64,000 bases of DNA from Leeuwenhoekiella marinoflava DSM 3653 (GTDB lineage: Bacteria; Bacteroidota; Bacteroidia; Flavobacteriales; Flavobacteriaceae), in assembly GCF_900129005.1 (NCBI RefSeq), contig NZ_FQUN01000013.1, positions 100,649-164,648 of the forward strand, given 5' to 3'. A model generated the notes under the pieces. It saw only the letters and a list, made by a program, of their open reading frames with translations, was not told the DNA's origin and did no database searches. Of the stretch, positions 1 to 9,941 are shown piece by piece; the stretch's first letter is position 1; each line of letters opens with the position of its first letter. The position numbers and the translations under genes are program-made.

Positions 1-1
1 T

Positions 2-2089
2 GAAGAGGCTAAAGCTATAGCGTTAGACGGCACCGGGTTTTATGCTTATTTGCACTGGTCTCCAGACAGTAAAAAAGTAGCTTACGTAGACAATGGAAGA
101 AATCTGTATATCACGACAGTTGCGACCGGAAAAACAAAAAAAGTTGCTCAAGACATTTTGTATCAGCCGGCAGATTATCGGGATCTTTTCGGAAGCTGGT
201 CTGGAGATTCTAACTGGTTAGCCTATACTTTGATTACCGAAACCAATTTTGAGCAAGCCTATATCTTTTCGCTTAGCGAAAACAAATCTTATCCTATTTC
301 AGACGGACTCTCCAATGTCACTGAACCTACGTTTGACCCTAGTGGGAAATATTTGTACCTCACTGCTTCTACAGATGCCGGTCCCCTTGTGAATTGGTTT
401 GATCAGTCTAATCAGGATATGGAATCTTCAAATGCACTCTATTTAATAACCTTACAAAAAGAAGTGAAATCTCCTTTTGCTAAAGAAAATGATGTTGAAG
501 TTATTGCTGAAAAAGAAAAAGAGACCGAAGAAAAAAAGGAAAAAAAGAAAGAAACTCCTTCTTTGAAAATAGACTGGGATGGGATTATGAATCGTATGGT
601 TTCGGTACCTGTGGGAACGGGACAATTTGGTTCGCTATCAGTGCCAAAAGAAGGGATGCTATATTACTTATCTTATCCTTCTCACGATGGAGAAACTACT
701 ATGCATCTCTATAATCTTGCTGAACAAAAAGATGAAGAACTGCTTGAAACCTACTCCTATGAAATTTCCGCCAACGGCGAAAAAATGCTGTATGCCAATT
801 CCGGCAGTTGGTTTGTTGCTGACCTTGGAAAAAAAGCTGATAAGGCTCCCTTAAATTTAGATGGTATTCAGGTTAAAATTGATCCGAAACAAGAATGGAA
901 AAACATCTTTAATGAAGCCTGGCGTGTGAACCGTGATTACTTTTACGATCCTGAAATGCACGGTGTAGACTGGGATGCGATGAAAAATAAATATGAAGGG
1001 TTCATCCCTGATGTTGCTGCAAAAAGTGATCTGTATCGCGTAATGAGTTGGATGTTTGCTGAACTATCTGTAGGACATCACCGTTTTGATTATCGCGGGG
1101 ATAATAGAGTGGAGAAAAAAAGTATCAGCGGTGGTTTACTGGGAGCTGATTATGTCGTAAAAAACAATCGGTATCAAATTTCAAAAATATACGGTGGCCT
1201 CAATTGGAATCCAGATCTGCGTTCTCCACTTACCGAACCCGGAATAGAGGCTAGTGTAGGTGATTATATCATTAAAGTAGATGGAAAAGAAGTGACAGCA
1301 GCAGATAACCTTTATAGTTTTTTTGAAAATAAAGCCGGTAAATTGGTTACGCTTACCTTATCTGCAAATGCAAACGGTTCTAATGCCCACGATGAAGAAG
1401 TCACAACTATTGCTTCTGATCGCGATTTAAGAAACCGGGATTGGGTAGAAGGTAATATCAAAAAAGTAGATGAAGCCACAAACGGTCAGGTCGCTTATGT
1501 TTATGTGCCCAACACAGCAACAGGAGGACACGAATATTTTAAGCGGTATTTTTACCCTCAGGCTACTAAAAAAGCAATTATTGTAGATGAGCGTTTTAAT
1601 GGCGGTGGTCAACTGGCTGATTATGTCATAGACCTACTCAACAAGCCAATGCAGAGTTATTGGAACTTTAGATACGGTAAGGATATGAAAGCGCCCAGCG
1701 CTTCTATACAAGGGCCTAAAGTCATGCTTATTGATGAAACAGCCGGTTCTGGCGGGGATTATTTACCGTATTTATTCCGAAGAAACAAGCTGGGAACACT
1801 TGTAGGTAAACGCACTTGGGGCGGTCTCGTAGGTGTTTTGGGATATCCGGAATTTATAGACGGTGGTATTGTAACGGCTCCAAACGTAGCTTTTTATAAT
1901 GAAGATGGTTTTGGAATCGAAAATGTAGGAACGCCTCCAGATGTTGAAGTAGAACAAACACCAAAAGAGGTAATTTCCGGTAAAGATCCACAATTAGAAA
2001 AAGCGATTGATATTATTTTAAAACAGCTGAAAGAAAATCCGCCTAAAGAGTTGAGTACTCCAACATATCCAAATAAAACAAGAGATTAA
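2..2089 (+). CDS. Tricorn-like protease, S41 family (5' end outside window)
   Basis: The reading frame is open from base 2, so the gene begins upstream of the window; about 695 C-terminal codons of a protein normally near 1,050-1,100 residues are visible. The visible N-terminal part has beta-propeller (PD40/WD40-like) repeats such as HWSPDSKK and PTFDPSGKYLY, then a Lys/Glu-rich linker (about 485-560 bp). The tricorn core, a PDZ-like segment and an S41 catalytic domain follow. Catalytic-type motifs are visible: SVGHHRFDY (His region), VDERFNGGG, AGSGGDYLPY (nucleophile Ser) and IENVGTPPDV (the Glu that contacts substrate in archaeal tricorn). Family members degrade oligopeptides; in Bacteroidota they are usually exported. 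Signal peptide and true start cannot be judged here. Confidence 0.9.
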   Translation, partial: EEAKAIALDGTGFYAYLHWSPDSKKVAYVDNGRNLYITTVATGKTKKVAQDILYQPADYRDLFGSWSGDSNWLAYTLITETNFEQAYIFSLSENKSYPISDGLSNVTEPTFDPSGKYLYLTASTDAGPLVNWFDQSNQDMESSNALYLITLQKEVKSPFAKENDVEVIAEKEKETEEKKEKKKETPSLKIDWDGIMNRMVSVPVGTGQFGSLSVPKEGMLYYLSYPSHDGETTMHLYNLAEQKDEELLETYSYEISANGEKMLYANSGSWFVADLGKKADKAPLNLDGIQVKIDPKQEWKNIFNEAWRVNRDYFYDPEMHGVDWDAMKNKYEGFIPDVAAKSDLYRVMSWMFAELSVGHHRFDYRGDNRVEKKSISGGLLGADYVVKNNRYQISKIYGGLNWNPDLRSPLTEPGIEASVGDYIIKVDGKEVTAADNLYSFFENKAGKLVTLTLSANANGSNAHDEEVTTIASDRDLRNRDWVEGNIKKVDEATNGQVAYVYVPNTATGGHEYFKRYFYPQATKKAIIVDERFNGGGQLADYVIDLLNKPMQSYWNFRYGKDMKAPSASIQGPKVMLIDETAGSGGDYLPYLFRRNKLGTLVGKRTWGGLVGVLGYPEFIDGGIVTAPNVAFYNEDGFGIENVGTPPDVEVEQTPKEVISGKDPQLEKAIDIILKQLKENPPKELSTPTYPNKTRD

Positions 2090-2109
2090 AACTCAAGTTT
2101 AAGTGTTAT

Positions 2110-2135
2110 AAAGCCTGATCCAATGGTCAGGCTTT
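2110..2135. terminator. Hairpin between convergent genes
   Basis: A perfect 9-bp stem (AAAGCCTGA with TCAGGCTTT) encloses an 8-nt loop just after the tricorn stop codon and before the end of the convergent DUF983 gene. The T-rich tail is weak, so it is a probable rather than certain terminator, likely used from both sides. Confidence 0.55.
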
Positions 2136-2144
2136 ATATGTTAG

Positions 2145-2492
2145 CTATTTATTATAAAAAAGATAAATCCATAAAGTACGGGCCAATTTAAAATTAAGGA
2201 TGCTTGCTAAAATAATCACCCCCACTACTACCATAAAAGCGGTCAATAACGAAACCTTAAGTACAAAATAGAAAATTATAAAAACCATAAGGAATTCAGC
2301 TACTGTAATCCCGTAACTCACATACATTGCTCCGATAAAAAAACCGGATTCTTTCTCAAACTTCAAGTTACATTTATCACATCTAGTATGCATTTTTGGG
2401 ACATGAAATGAAAATAACTGATGATTTGAATTGAAAATAGCTCCTTCTTTACACTTGGGACATTTAAACTTTAGTATATTAATTAAACTCAT
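2145..2492 (-). CDS. DUF983 family zinc-ribbon membrane protein
   Basis: The 115-residue product has two CxxC pairs near the N terminus (CPKC at about residue 11 and CDKC at about 38), which look like a small zinc ribbon. Two hydrophobic helices follow (roughly residues 55-80 and 83-105). This order and length match the DUF983 family, widespread in Bacteroidota and proteobacteria and without an established function. It is transcribed alone, convergent with the tricorn gene and divergent from the AraC gene. A possible -7 promoter box lies 24 bp upstream of the ATG. Confidence 0.85.
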   Translation of the reverse strand: MSLINILKFKCPKCKEGAIFNSNHQLFSFHVPKMHTRCDKCNLKFEKESGFFIGAMYVSYGITVAEFLMVFIIFYFVLKVSLLTAFMVVVGVIILASILNFKLARTLWIYLFYNK

Positions 2493-2515
2493 AGTAATAT
2501 CTTTTAAAGACTATG

Positions 2516-2523
2516 CAAAATTA
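2516..2523 (-). promoter_or_regulatory. Putative -7 box for the DUF983 gene
   Basis: Read on the minus strand the octamer is TAATTTTG, an exact match to the Bacteroidota -7 consensus TAnnTTTG, placed 24 bp before the start codon. No convincing TTTG -33 element was found at the usual spacing, so this rests on one box. Confidence 0.35.
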
Positions 2524-2595
2524 ATTGCTTCTCTTATTAAAAGACTTACAGCTAAGACTTCATTTTTTGTACTTTTAAGACATTATTAAACCTTT

Positions 2596-3477
2596 ATGAA
2601 ACGAATCCCTGTTTTAAATATTAAAACCTTTGAACGTAAATTTAATGCATCAGATCTCTATGCCAATGACTTTGCGAACCACATAATTAGCAATAAAAAT
2701 TTGGTTCATAAACCGCATACACACGACTTTTATTTGTGTGTTTTATTTACGGAAGGCTCAGGAAAACATGAGATTGATTTTGCAACATACCCTATTCAGA
2801 CCGGTTCTGTTTTTTTCTTAAATCCGGGTCAAACGCACTTTTGGCAATTTGATTCACAACCTGAGGGCTATATATTTTTTCACAGCCTAGAGCTGTTTGA
2901 AGTATCTTTTTCAAAACAGCGGCTTGAAAATTTTCCGTTTTATTATTCTGTAAATAATTCGCCTGTTCTAAACTTAAATTCAAATGAAACAGCTAAAATT
3001 AAAATTCGATTTGAAGAGATTTACACGGAATACAGATCTGAAAACAACTATAAAACAGAAAAAATCACAAGCCTGATTAATCTTGCTTATATTGATCTCT
3101 CTCGTATTTATTCAACAGAGAAGGAAGAAGAAAAAAGTAAATTATCTAGTACTTACAGTGCTACACTAAGAGCTTTTGAAAAGCTTCTAGAAGAATACTT
3201 CAAAAGTGAAAAAGCAGCTTCTTTTTATGCTGAAAAACTAAACATCACAACCAAACACCTCAACCGCATTTTAAAAACTATACTAAATAAAACCACAACT
3301 GGTTTAATTAAAGAACGTACGCTATTAGAGGCAAAAAGACTTATTGTTCATACCGAAAATTCATTAACTGAAATTTCCGAAATTTTAGATTATGAGGATT
3401 ATGCTTATTTCTCCCGTATTTTTAAAGCAAAAACAAAACAAACTCCATTATCTTTCAAAAACAAATATTCCCATTAA
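2596..3477 (+). CDS. AraC-family transcriptional regulator
   Basis: The 293-residue protein has an N-terminal cupin-like sensing domain (about residues 30-130; HKPHTHDFY and NPGQTHFW are typical beta-barrel stretches). A C-terminal double helix-turn-helix follows (about residues 190-290, with LNRILK, SLTEISEILDYEDYAYFSRIFK and PLSFK). This is the standard AraC/XylS layout. Only 11 bp separate it from the following DUF1684 gene, so the two are probably co-transcribed. The ligand is unknown. Despite the family name it has no evident link to the arabinose locus 15 kb away. Confidence 0.9.
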   Translation: MKRIPVLNIKTFERKFNASDLYANDFANHIISNKNLVHKPHTHDFYLCVLFTEGSGKHEIDFATYPIQTGSVFFLNPGQTHFWQFDSQPEGYIFFHSLELFEVSFSKQRLENFPFYYSVNNSPVLNLNSNETAKIKIRFEEIYTEYRSENNYKTEKITSLINLAYIDLSRIYSTEKEEEKSKLSSTYSATLRAFEKLLEEYFKSEKAASFYAEKLNITTKHLNRILKTILNKTTTGLIKERTLLEAKRLIVHTENSLTEISEILDYEDYAYFSRIFKAKTKQTPLSFKNKYSH

Positions 3478-3488
3478 AAGCATTTTCT

Positions 3489-4094
3489 ATGATTAAGAGA
3501 TTCCTATCAACTTTAATTGTAATTCTTGGAGGAACTGCATCTGCACAAACAACTTACGAATCTGAAATTCTCGATTTTCAAAAAGACTTAAATGCGGAAT
3601 ACGTTAATCCAGAGGAATCTCCATTGACACCTGAAGAACAAAAAAAATTTGAGGGGCATCAATTCTATCCTATTGATTCAACCTATAAAGTTGTGGCAAA
3701 GTTTGTAAAAATTAAAAAGCCAAAAACTATCAAATTTCCTACCTCGTCAGGCGCACTAAAAAAATACGACACTTATGCAATTGCTGAATTTAAACTAAAT
3801 GGAAAGCATTTCAAACTTCCTATTTATCAAAGTCATACACTACGAGAACTGGAAGAATATAAAGATTATTTATTCGTTCCTTTTACCGATTACACCAGTG
3901 GTGTAGAGACTTATGGAGCCGGTAGGTATATCGATTTGAAAATTCCGGAAGGAGAAACGATTATCATTGATTTTAATAAGGCTTATAATCCGTTTTGCGC
4001 ATATAGTCCAAACTACTCATGCCCTATTCCTCCGGAAGACAATGATCTAAAAACAGAAATAAAAGCAGGTATTTATGGGCCGGAAGGGCATTAA
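3489..4094 (+). CDS. DUF1684 family exported protein
   Basis: The 201-residue product begins with a signal peptide (about residues 1-20, ending at SAQ). The mature part matches DUF1684: an N-terminal YESEILDFQKDLN segment, a central beta-rich region with LPIYQSH and YLFVPFTDYTSG, and the conserved C-terminal block RYIDLKIP...IIDFNKAYNPFCAY...CPIPP..N.L, ending near IKAGIYGPEGH. The family has no established biochemical role. It follows the AraC gene by 11 bp, which suggests shared expression. The next 185 bp before the histidine kinase gene hold no recognisable feature. Confidence 0.85.
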   Translation: MIKRFLSTLIVILGGTASAQTTYESEILDFQKDLNAEYVNPEESPLTPEEQKKFEGHQFYPIDSTYKVVAKFVKIKKPKTIKFPTSSGALKKYDTYAIAEFKLNGKHFKLPIYQSHTLRELEEYKDYLFVPFTDYTSGVETYGAGRYIDLKIPEGETIIIDFNKAYNPFCAYSPNYSCPIPPEDNDLKTEIKAGIYGPEGH

Positions 4095-4282
4095 AACTTT
4101 CTGTCTCATTACAGTTCTGGTGATCAATTCAAAATTTGTAAAATCTAATTTAAAATTTAAAAAGAAGTACAGGTTCTAGCTTAGCTTTTTTGATTGAGAG
4201 CCATCCTGCAAAAAACCCTCTTAAAACGGTCATTCGTCTCAAAAGCGAATTGATGTTTGATAATTTTTAGCATCTTGCAGTG

Positions 4283-5338
4283 ATGGATTTACTCAAATTT
4301 AATCAAACTAAACTATTTGCATCCCACTGTCTATTATGGGTTTGTGTTTGGTTTTTTTATATGTATTTCTTCAGTTATAATACAAATAATACGCTGTATG
4401 TCACCTGGTTTTCAAGCATATTGCTGCCACTAACCATGACTACAACATACGCAACAGTTTACTATTTAATCCCAAAATTCTTACTGCAAAAACGCTATTG
4501 GCTTTTCGGTTTATATGCAGTTTATATGTTGATTTTTACAGCTTTTCTAGTAACTGTAATAATGATAGGTAGTTTTATTTTCATCTCTAACCTTCGAGTT
4601 GAAGACACTCCTATGATGAGCAGAAATCTAGTTTTCATTCTCATACTGATTTATCTGGTGGTAGGTATAGTGAGTTTCATTCATATATTGAATCATAACT
4701 TCAATACACTTACCCAAAATAAGGCTTTAGAGAATAAGATTTTAGACGCGCAACTCCACATAAAAGAACAAGAACTGAGCTATCTCAAAAAGCAAATTCA
4801 CCCGCATTTTCTATTTAATTCACTCAATACGATTTATGGTTTTGCGCTAAAACAATCTGCTCAAACTCCAGAGATTATTCTAAAACTTTCTAATTTGCTT
4901 GATTATATTTTATATCAGGTTTCAGAAAAGCAAGTGTCGCTTCAACAAGAATTAGATCATATAGAAGAGTATATCAGTCTTGAACAAATTCGCTTTCAGG
5001 GTACGTTAAATGTTACTATTAATAAAAATGAAATTAAAGAAAATTGCAGCATACCTCCAATGCTTTTTATTCCGTTTGTTGAGAATGCCTTTAAGCACGG
5101 GAATATCCTAAACGGAAAACTAAAAATCAGAATCCATTTTGAAGTTTCAGATTCGCATTTAAATTTCAGAATTGAAAATACAGCAATCACTGAAAATATT
5201 GAAAATAAGCAGAACGGTATCGGTTTAGAAAACATCAGAAAACGATTGGATCTCTTATTTCCAAAGCGTTACGAATTAAAGACGACGCAATTCAAAAACG
5301 GATTTGTTGCAGCATTAAACATCGATCTTCATGAGTAA
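4283..5338 (+). CDS. LytS/YpdA-type sensor histidine kinase
   Basis: The 352-residue protein has about four transmembrane helices in its first 135 residues, a short coiled linker, then a His_kinase domain (PF06580 type) with the phosphoacceptor motif HPHFLFNSLN at about residue 173 and an HATPase region (ENAFKHG, NGIGLENIRKRL). A GTG lies directly before the chosen ATG; I prefer the ATG at 4283. The stop overlaps the next gene by 8 bp, so kinase and response regulator form one transcription unit. It senses an unknown signal at the inner membrane and should phosphorylate the LytTR partner. Confidence 0.9.
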   Translation: MDLLKFNQTKLFASHCLLWVCVWFFYMYFFSYNTNNTLYVTWFSSILLPLTMTTTYATVYYLIPKFLLQKRYWLFGLYAVYMLIFTAFLVTVIMIGSFIFISNLRVEDTPMMSRNLVFILILIYLVVGIVSFIHILNHNFNTLTQNKALENKILDAQLHIKEQELSYLKKQIHPHFLFNSLNTIYGFALKQSAQTPEIILKLSNLLDYILYQVSEKQVSLQQELDHIEEYISLEQIRFQGTLNVTINKNEIKENCSIPPMLFIPFVENAFKHGNILNGKLKIRIHFEVSDSHLNFRIENTAITENIENKQNGIGLENIRKRLDLLFPKRYELKTTQFKNGFVAALNIDLHE

Positions 5339-6044
5339 ACAACTCAAAGCCATAATTGTTGATGATGAGCCCACTGCGCGCGAAATTCTGAGAACTCATC
5401 TCAAAAATATCGCGTTAGTACATATTGAGGAAGAATTTAAAAATGCGGTAGAAGCACTGTATTTTCTAAAGACAAATGCGGTAGACATTATTTTTTTAGA
5501 CATCAATATGCCCGAAGTTTCAGGTTTGTCGCTAGGGAAACTCGTTCAAAAGGAAACCAAACTCATTTTTACAACAGCGCACCGCGAGTATGCTGTAGAA
5601 GGTTTTGAACTTCAGGCGGTGGATTATTTGCTGAAACCTATCTCTTTGGACCGCTTACTACAAGCCGTTTATAAATGTGTAGGCCAAGAGGTTGAGCAAC
5701 ACCAAAAGGAATCGATAATTGAAGAGGAAGACGCCAACAATTTTGTGTTTATACGTTCTGACCGTAAAATGATCAAAATTGATTTCAACGAACTTCTTTA
5801 TGTTGAAAGTCTAAGCGATTATATCAAAATACACACTAAAACTCAAACCCACATTACCCGGGAAACCATATCTAATTTTGAAGCAAAACTACCGGTAAAC
5901 CAATTTATACGCATCCACCGCTCTTTTATCATTGCTGCTTCAGCGATTAAAGCTTACACCGCAGAACATATAGAACTTAAGTCGCAAACACTCCCTATAA
6001 GCCGTAGCTATCGAGATTCAGTTCTAAAATTTTTGACGAAATAG
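5331..6044 (+). CDS. LytTR-family response regulator
   Basis: The 237-residue product has an N-terminal receiver domain with acidic pocket D11-D12, phosphoacceptor D57 (FLDINMPE) and the conserved Lys in DYLLKPIS. The C-terminal LytTR DNA-binding domain spans about residues 140-235 (FIRSDRKMIKIDF, YVESLSDYIKIHT, IRIHRSFII). It is translationally coupled to the upstream LytS-type kinase by an 8-bp overlap. Regulators of this kind often control their own operon or nearby exporters; no target is evident. It ends 7 bp from the end of the convergent uvrB gene. Confidence 0.92.
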   Translation: MSKQLKAIIVDDEPTAREILRTHLKNIALVHIEEEFKNAVEALYFLKTNAVDIIFLDINMPEVSGLSLGKLVQKETKLIFTTAHREYAVEGFELQAVDYLLKPISLDRLLQAVYKCVGQEVEQHQKESIIEEEDANNFVFIRSDRKMIKIDFNELLYVESLSDYIKIHTKTQTHITRETISNFEAKLPVNQFIRIHRSFIIAASAIKAYTAEHIELKSQTLPISRSYRDSVLKFLTK

Positions 6045-6051
6045 GAGTAGT

Positions 6052-8052
6052 TTATGTCAGCTCTTTAACCTGCTCCTGATACGATTTTATACGATCGCGT
6101 AATTTTGCAGCTTCCATAAAATCGAGCTCTTTTGCAGCAGTTTCCATCTTCTTACGGGTATCGCGTATCAATTGCTCCAACTTTGGTTTACTCATATAAG
6201 CCGTGTTGGGCTCTGCAGCCATATTAGTAAGTTCTTCAGCTTCAAACTTGAATTTTTCCTTTTTAGCCAAAGCACTAACCAGCGACTTCTTAATCGCCAT
6301 CGGTTTTAAACCGTGTTTCTCGTTATACGCAATCTGCTTCTGTCTGCGATATTCTGAAGCATCTATAGTCTCCTGCATACTTCGGGTGATCTTATCAGCA
6401 TACATAATCGCAAGTCCGTTTATATTTCGCGCAGCACGACCTATAGTCTGTGTTAGCGAACGATTACTTCTCAAAAATCCTTCTTTATCTGCATCTAATA
6501 TAGCTACCAAAGAGACCTCAGGTAAATCCAGTCCTTCACGTAAAAGGTTCACTCCCACTAGAACATCAAAAATTCCTTTACGTAAATCAGACATAATTTC
6601 TACACGCTCCAGCGTATCAACATCAGAATGTATATAACGTGTTCTGATATCAACACGCGTCAAATATTTAGTAAGTTCTTCTGCCATACGTTTAGTCAGT
6701 GTAGTTACTAACGTACGTTCATCTTTCTCTATCCGCTTTTGTATCTCTTCAATCAAATCATCTATCTGATTCAAACTGGGACGCACTTCAACAATGGGGT
6801 CAAGCAGTCCGGTAGGCCGTATGATTTGCTCAACGTAAGTCCCTTCAGATTTTTGCAATTCGTAATCTGCCGGTGTTGCACTCACATAAATCACCTGATT
6901 TTGCAAGGCTTCAAACTCTTCAAATTTTAACGGTCTGTTATCCATCGCCGCCGGAAGTCTAAAACCATATTCAACCAGATTTTCTTTACGACTACGGTCA
7001 CCGCCATACATCGCACTTACCTGAGAAACGGTTACGTGACTCTCATCAACAATCATCATATAATCATCAGGAAAATAGTCTAAAAGACAGAACGGTCGTG
7101 TTCCAGGCTCTCTCCCATCCAGATAGCGCGAGTAGTTCTCAATCCCGCTGCAATAACCGAGTTCACGAATCATTTCTAAATCAAAATTGGTTCGTTCTTC
7201 CAGACGTTTTGCCTCTAAATGTTTACCAATTTCCTTGAAATAATCTACCTGCTTCACCATATCAAAACCAATCTGATCAATTGCACCTTGCAGTACATCC
7301 GGACTAGTAACAAACATATTTGCAGGGTAAATATTCAGGCGGTCGTATTTTTCAAGAATTTCATTTGTAGTTACGTCAAAAGCTTCGATCTCTTCGATTT
7401 CATCACCAAAGAAATGTACTCTAAATGCATGATCATCATAACCCGGATAAATATCTACTGTATCTCCTTTTATGCGGAAATTACCCCGGTTAAATTCAGC
7501 GGTAGTACGGCTGTATAAACTTTGAACAAGACGTTTTAGTAATTGAGTTCGTGATATCACCATATCACGCTCCAACGCAATAACGTTCTTTTGAAATTCC
7601 ACCGGATTACCGATACCATACAAACAAGAAACTGAAGCTACTACGATGATATCGCGACGCCCGGATAGTAAAGATGAAGTTGTACTCAGTCGCAATTTTT
7701 CAATCTCCTCATTTATCGAAAGATCTTTTTCTATGTACGTTCCTGATGTTGGGATATACGCCTCCGGCTGGTAGTAATCATAGTAAGACACAAAATATTC
7801 AACCGCATTCTCTGGGAAAAATGCTTTAAACTCACTGTAAAGCTGTGCTGCCAGTGTTTTATTATGAGCTAAGACTAAGGTTGGTTTTTGCACTTCTTGC
7901 AAAACATTTGCCACCGTAAAGGTCTTACCACTCCCCGTAACACCCAATAAAGTCTGATAGCGCTCGCCTGCGTCAATACCTCCTACTAACTGCTTGATAG
8001 CTGATGGCTGATCTCCTGTAGGCTTAAATTCTGATTGTATCTTAAATTTCAC
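6052..8052 (-). CDS. uvrB: Excinuclease ABC subunit B
   Basis: The 666-residue protein is the usual length of UvrB, the helicase-like damage-verification subunit of nucleotide excision repair. Visible are the Walker A motif (GVTGSGKT, about residue 40), the beta-hairpin region (YYDYYQPEAYIP), Walker B (VDESHVT), helicase motifs (GVNLLREGLDLPEV, QTIGRAARN) and the C-terminal UvrC-binding UVR domain (RDTRKKMETAAKELDFMEAAKLRD). It stands alone on the minus strand, with a 151-bp gap to the ABC permease gene upstream. Confidence 0.97.
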   Translation of the reverse strand: MKFKIQSEFKPTGDQPSAIKQLVGGIDAGERYQTLLGVTGSGKTFTVANVLQEVQKPTLVLAHNKTLAAQLYSEFKAFFPENAVEYFVSYYDYYQPEAYIPTSGTYIEKDLSINEEIEKLRLSTTSSLLSGRRDIIVVASVSCLYGIGNPVEFQKNVIALERDMVISRTQLLKRLVQSLYSRTTAEFNRGNFRIKGDTVDIYPGYDDHAFRVHFFGDEIEEIEAFDVTTNEILEKYDRLNIYPANMFVTSPDVLQGAIDQIGFDMVKQVDYFKEIGKHLEAKRLEERTNFDLEMIRELGYCSGIENYSRYLDGREPGTRPFCLLDYFPDDYMMIVDESHVTVSQVSAMYGGDRSRKENLVEYGFRLPAAMDNRPLKFEEFEALQNQVIYVSATPADYELQKSEGTYVEQIIRPTGLLDPIVEVRPSLNQIDDLIEEIQKRIEKDERTLVTTLTKRMAEELTKYLTRVDIRTRYIHSDVDTLERVEIMSDLRKGIFDVLVGVNLLREGLDLPEVSLVAILDADKEGFLRSNRSLTQTIGRAARNINGLAIMYADKITRSMQETIDASEYRRQKQIAYNEKHGLKPMAIKKSLVSALAKKEKFKFEAEELTNMAAEPNTAYMSKPKLEQLIRDTRKKMETAAKELDFMEAAKLRDRIKSYQEQVKELT

Positions 8053-8203
8053 AGTATAGCAATTTTAAACTTGATTCTGACTCCATTACCTCAGCTTTAC
8101 CTAAAGATTTTGAAACACGATTATAGTGTAAAATTAAACTATTTGAGGCTCAAGCTAAAGTCCGGCAATCTTAGGATTAACTTAAAGTTTAATGCCAATC
8201 CGT

Positions 8204-9034
8204 TTATAAATCCCTTTTCTTAAGCAAAGCGTAAGCACCATAAATAAACAGAAATATCCACACAGAAACAATTGCTACTTCATACCAATGCACTGCATAA
8301 TCAATAGCGATATCTGCTTGTAATTGGTTAGCTGCGGTTTCAATAAAATTTAAACGTTGAAAAGGCAGATTAATCAGGTTTTTCATTGCTTCAAGAGGAA
8401 AGAACTGTACGATGGCATCGGCTACTTCAGCACTTCCTTTCCATCTCAGAATACCATAGGTGATATTTTCAAAAATCCACCAAACAAATAAAAAGCCTAA
8501 TGCAAAAGCAGAACGTTTCACTAAAACTCCCAAGAACAAACAAAAAGAGAAAAAACCAACCAACTTGAAAAAATACGCCAGTAGGAATTCCATTTCTCGG
8601 GTTACAATGCTAAACTCCGTATAGTCTGAAAACGAATATCCCAGAATAAGACTCATTATAAAAATAAACAAGGTAGAGAGCAAAGCAAAAGCAACAACCG
8701 TATAGAACTTAGAGAGCATAAACTCTTTCTTGCTCAACCCATCAATCAAGTTTTGTTTGAGAGTACGATTGCTGTATTCATTAGAGATCATCGAAACGAT
8801 CACAATCGCTAAAAAGAACTTAAGTGTCGCTGCCACCCAAGTATTAAAATGCCAAATAAATGGGAAGTTGAATATTCCCTGATCTGCTATACGTATCTGA
8901 AAATCCCCAAGATTAAATTCTATCGAAGCGATAAGCGCTATAAATGATAAAATCACAAAATAAGCGATACTCAGCACTTTTGAAGAACGGCTGTGTTTTA
9001 GTTTATAAAATTCTATAGTTATTAATCGTAGCAT
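8204..9034 (-). CDS. ABC-2 type transporter permease
   Basis: The 276-residue product has about six hydrophobic segments, with the first after a short basic N-terminal stretch (LITIEFYKLKHSRSSKVL). The pattern of ABC-2 permeases (NEYSNRTLKQNLIDGLSKKEF in the first cytoplasmic loop) is clear. It lies 7 bp downstream of the ATPase gene, so the two encode one transporter. Homologous pairs are annotated as exporters of unknown substrate in many flavobacteria; the sequence does not reveal the cargo. Confidence 0.88.
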   Translation of the reverse strand: MLRLITIEFYKLKHSRSSKVLSIAYFVILSFIALIASIEFNLGDFQIRIADQGIFNFPFIWHFNTWVAATLKFFLAIVIVSMISNEYSNRTLKQNLIDGLSKKEFMLSKFYTVVAFALLSTLFIFIMSLILGYSFSDYTEFSIVTREMEFLLAYFFKLVGFFSFCLFLGVLVKRSAFALGFLFVWWIFENITYGILRWKGSAEVADAIVQFFPLEAMKNLINLPFQRLNFIETAANQLQADIAIDYAVHWYEVAIVSVWIFLFIYGAYALLKKRDL

Positions 9035-9041
9035 GTATGGC

Positions 9042-9941
9042 TTAGTTTAGGTTGGCAGTAAGTTGTAAAAATTGTTCTTCGAGGCTTTCTTTACGTTTAA
9101 CCATATGCGAGAGCACCAATCCCTGATTGAATAAAAATGTATTCAATGCTTCCGCAGAAAGTGGATTTTTAAGGAATCCGGTCACCAGACCATTCTCTTC
9201 TTTAACGGAAGTAAAATCAGGATGACCTTCCAGAGCTGCTATGAGTTCTTGTTGCTTTTCACAACGCAACTCAAAAAAGCCGTGACTGGCATTCAATTCA
9301 TCTACAGGTCCTGCATAAAGCTTAATTCCTTTTCTTATAATTACAACGTGAGAACATACTTTCTCTACCTCATCAAGTAAATGCGAAGCGAGTAAAATTG
9401 TGGTTCCGCCACTGGCAATATTCTTTATAATCTCTCTAATCTGATGAATTCCCTGAGGGTCTAAACCATTAGTGGGTTCGTCAAGAATTAAAATTTCAGG
9501 ATCGTTAAGCAAAGCTGAAGCGATTGCCAGACGTTGCTTCATCCCTAAAGAAAAAGTGCTGAACTTACTGTCTTTTCTATCCAGCAAATGAACAACTTCT
9601 AGCTTTTCTTCAATCTTACCGGGATCAACATCTTTTATCGTGCAAACCAGTTCGAGGTTTTGAGCAGCAGTCATATACGGGTAAAAATTAGGTCGCTCAA
9701 TAATGGCTCCAACTTTTTTAAGTGCATGGTGCGTCGTATCACTCCCATCAAACCATTTAAAATCGCCGGAGGTAGCATTAACAACATTAAGCACCATACC
9801 CAGCGTTGTAGATTTACCACTTCCGTTAGGGCCCAGAATACCGTAGACATTGCCTTTCTCAATAGTAAAGCTCAAGTCGTTGACCGCTTTTACTTTTCCG
9901 TAATGTTTGGTTAGATTATTTAGTGTAAGAATTGTTTCCAA
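9042..9941 (-). CDS. ABC transporter ATP-binding protein
   Basis: This encodes a typical ABC-2 exporter ATPase with Walker A GPNGSGKST, signature FSLGMKQRLAIA, Walker B LILDEPTNGLDP and switch histidine region ASHLLDEVE. The C-terminal 80 residues form the accessory tail found in drug and bacteriocin exporters. The open frame continues upstream to 9974, but no ATG is present. I choose the TTG at 9941, which gives an N terminus METILTLNNLTKHYGK, the normal start of the nucleotide-binding fold (300 residues). It is the first gene of a two-gene operon with the permease. Confidence 0.88.
   Translation of the reverse strand: METILTLNNLTKHYGKVKAVNDLSFTIEKGNVYGILGPNGSGKSTTLGMVLNVVNATSGDFKWFDGSDTTHHALKKVGAIIERPNFYPYMTAAQNLELVCTIKDVDPGKIEEKLEVVHLLDRKDSKFSTFSLGMKQRLAIASALLNDPEILILDEPTNGLDPQGIHQIREIIKNIASGGTTILLASHLLDEVEKVCSHVVIIRKGIKLYAGPVDELNASHGFFELRCEKQQELIAALEGHPDFTSVKEENGLVTGFLKNPLSAEALNTFLFNQGLVLSHMVKRKESLEEQFLQLTANLN

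Noticed and set aside
6203..6637. A 144-codon open frame on the plus strand
   Set aside because: It is antisense to uvrB, whose motifs are intact through this stretch; no domain or start signal supports it.
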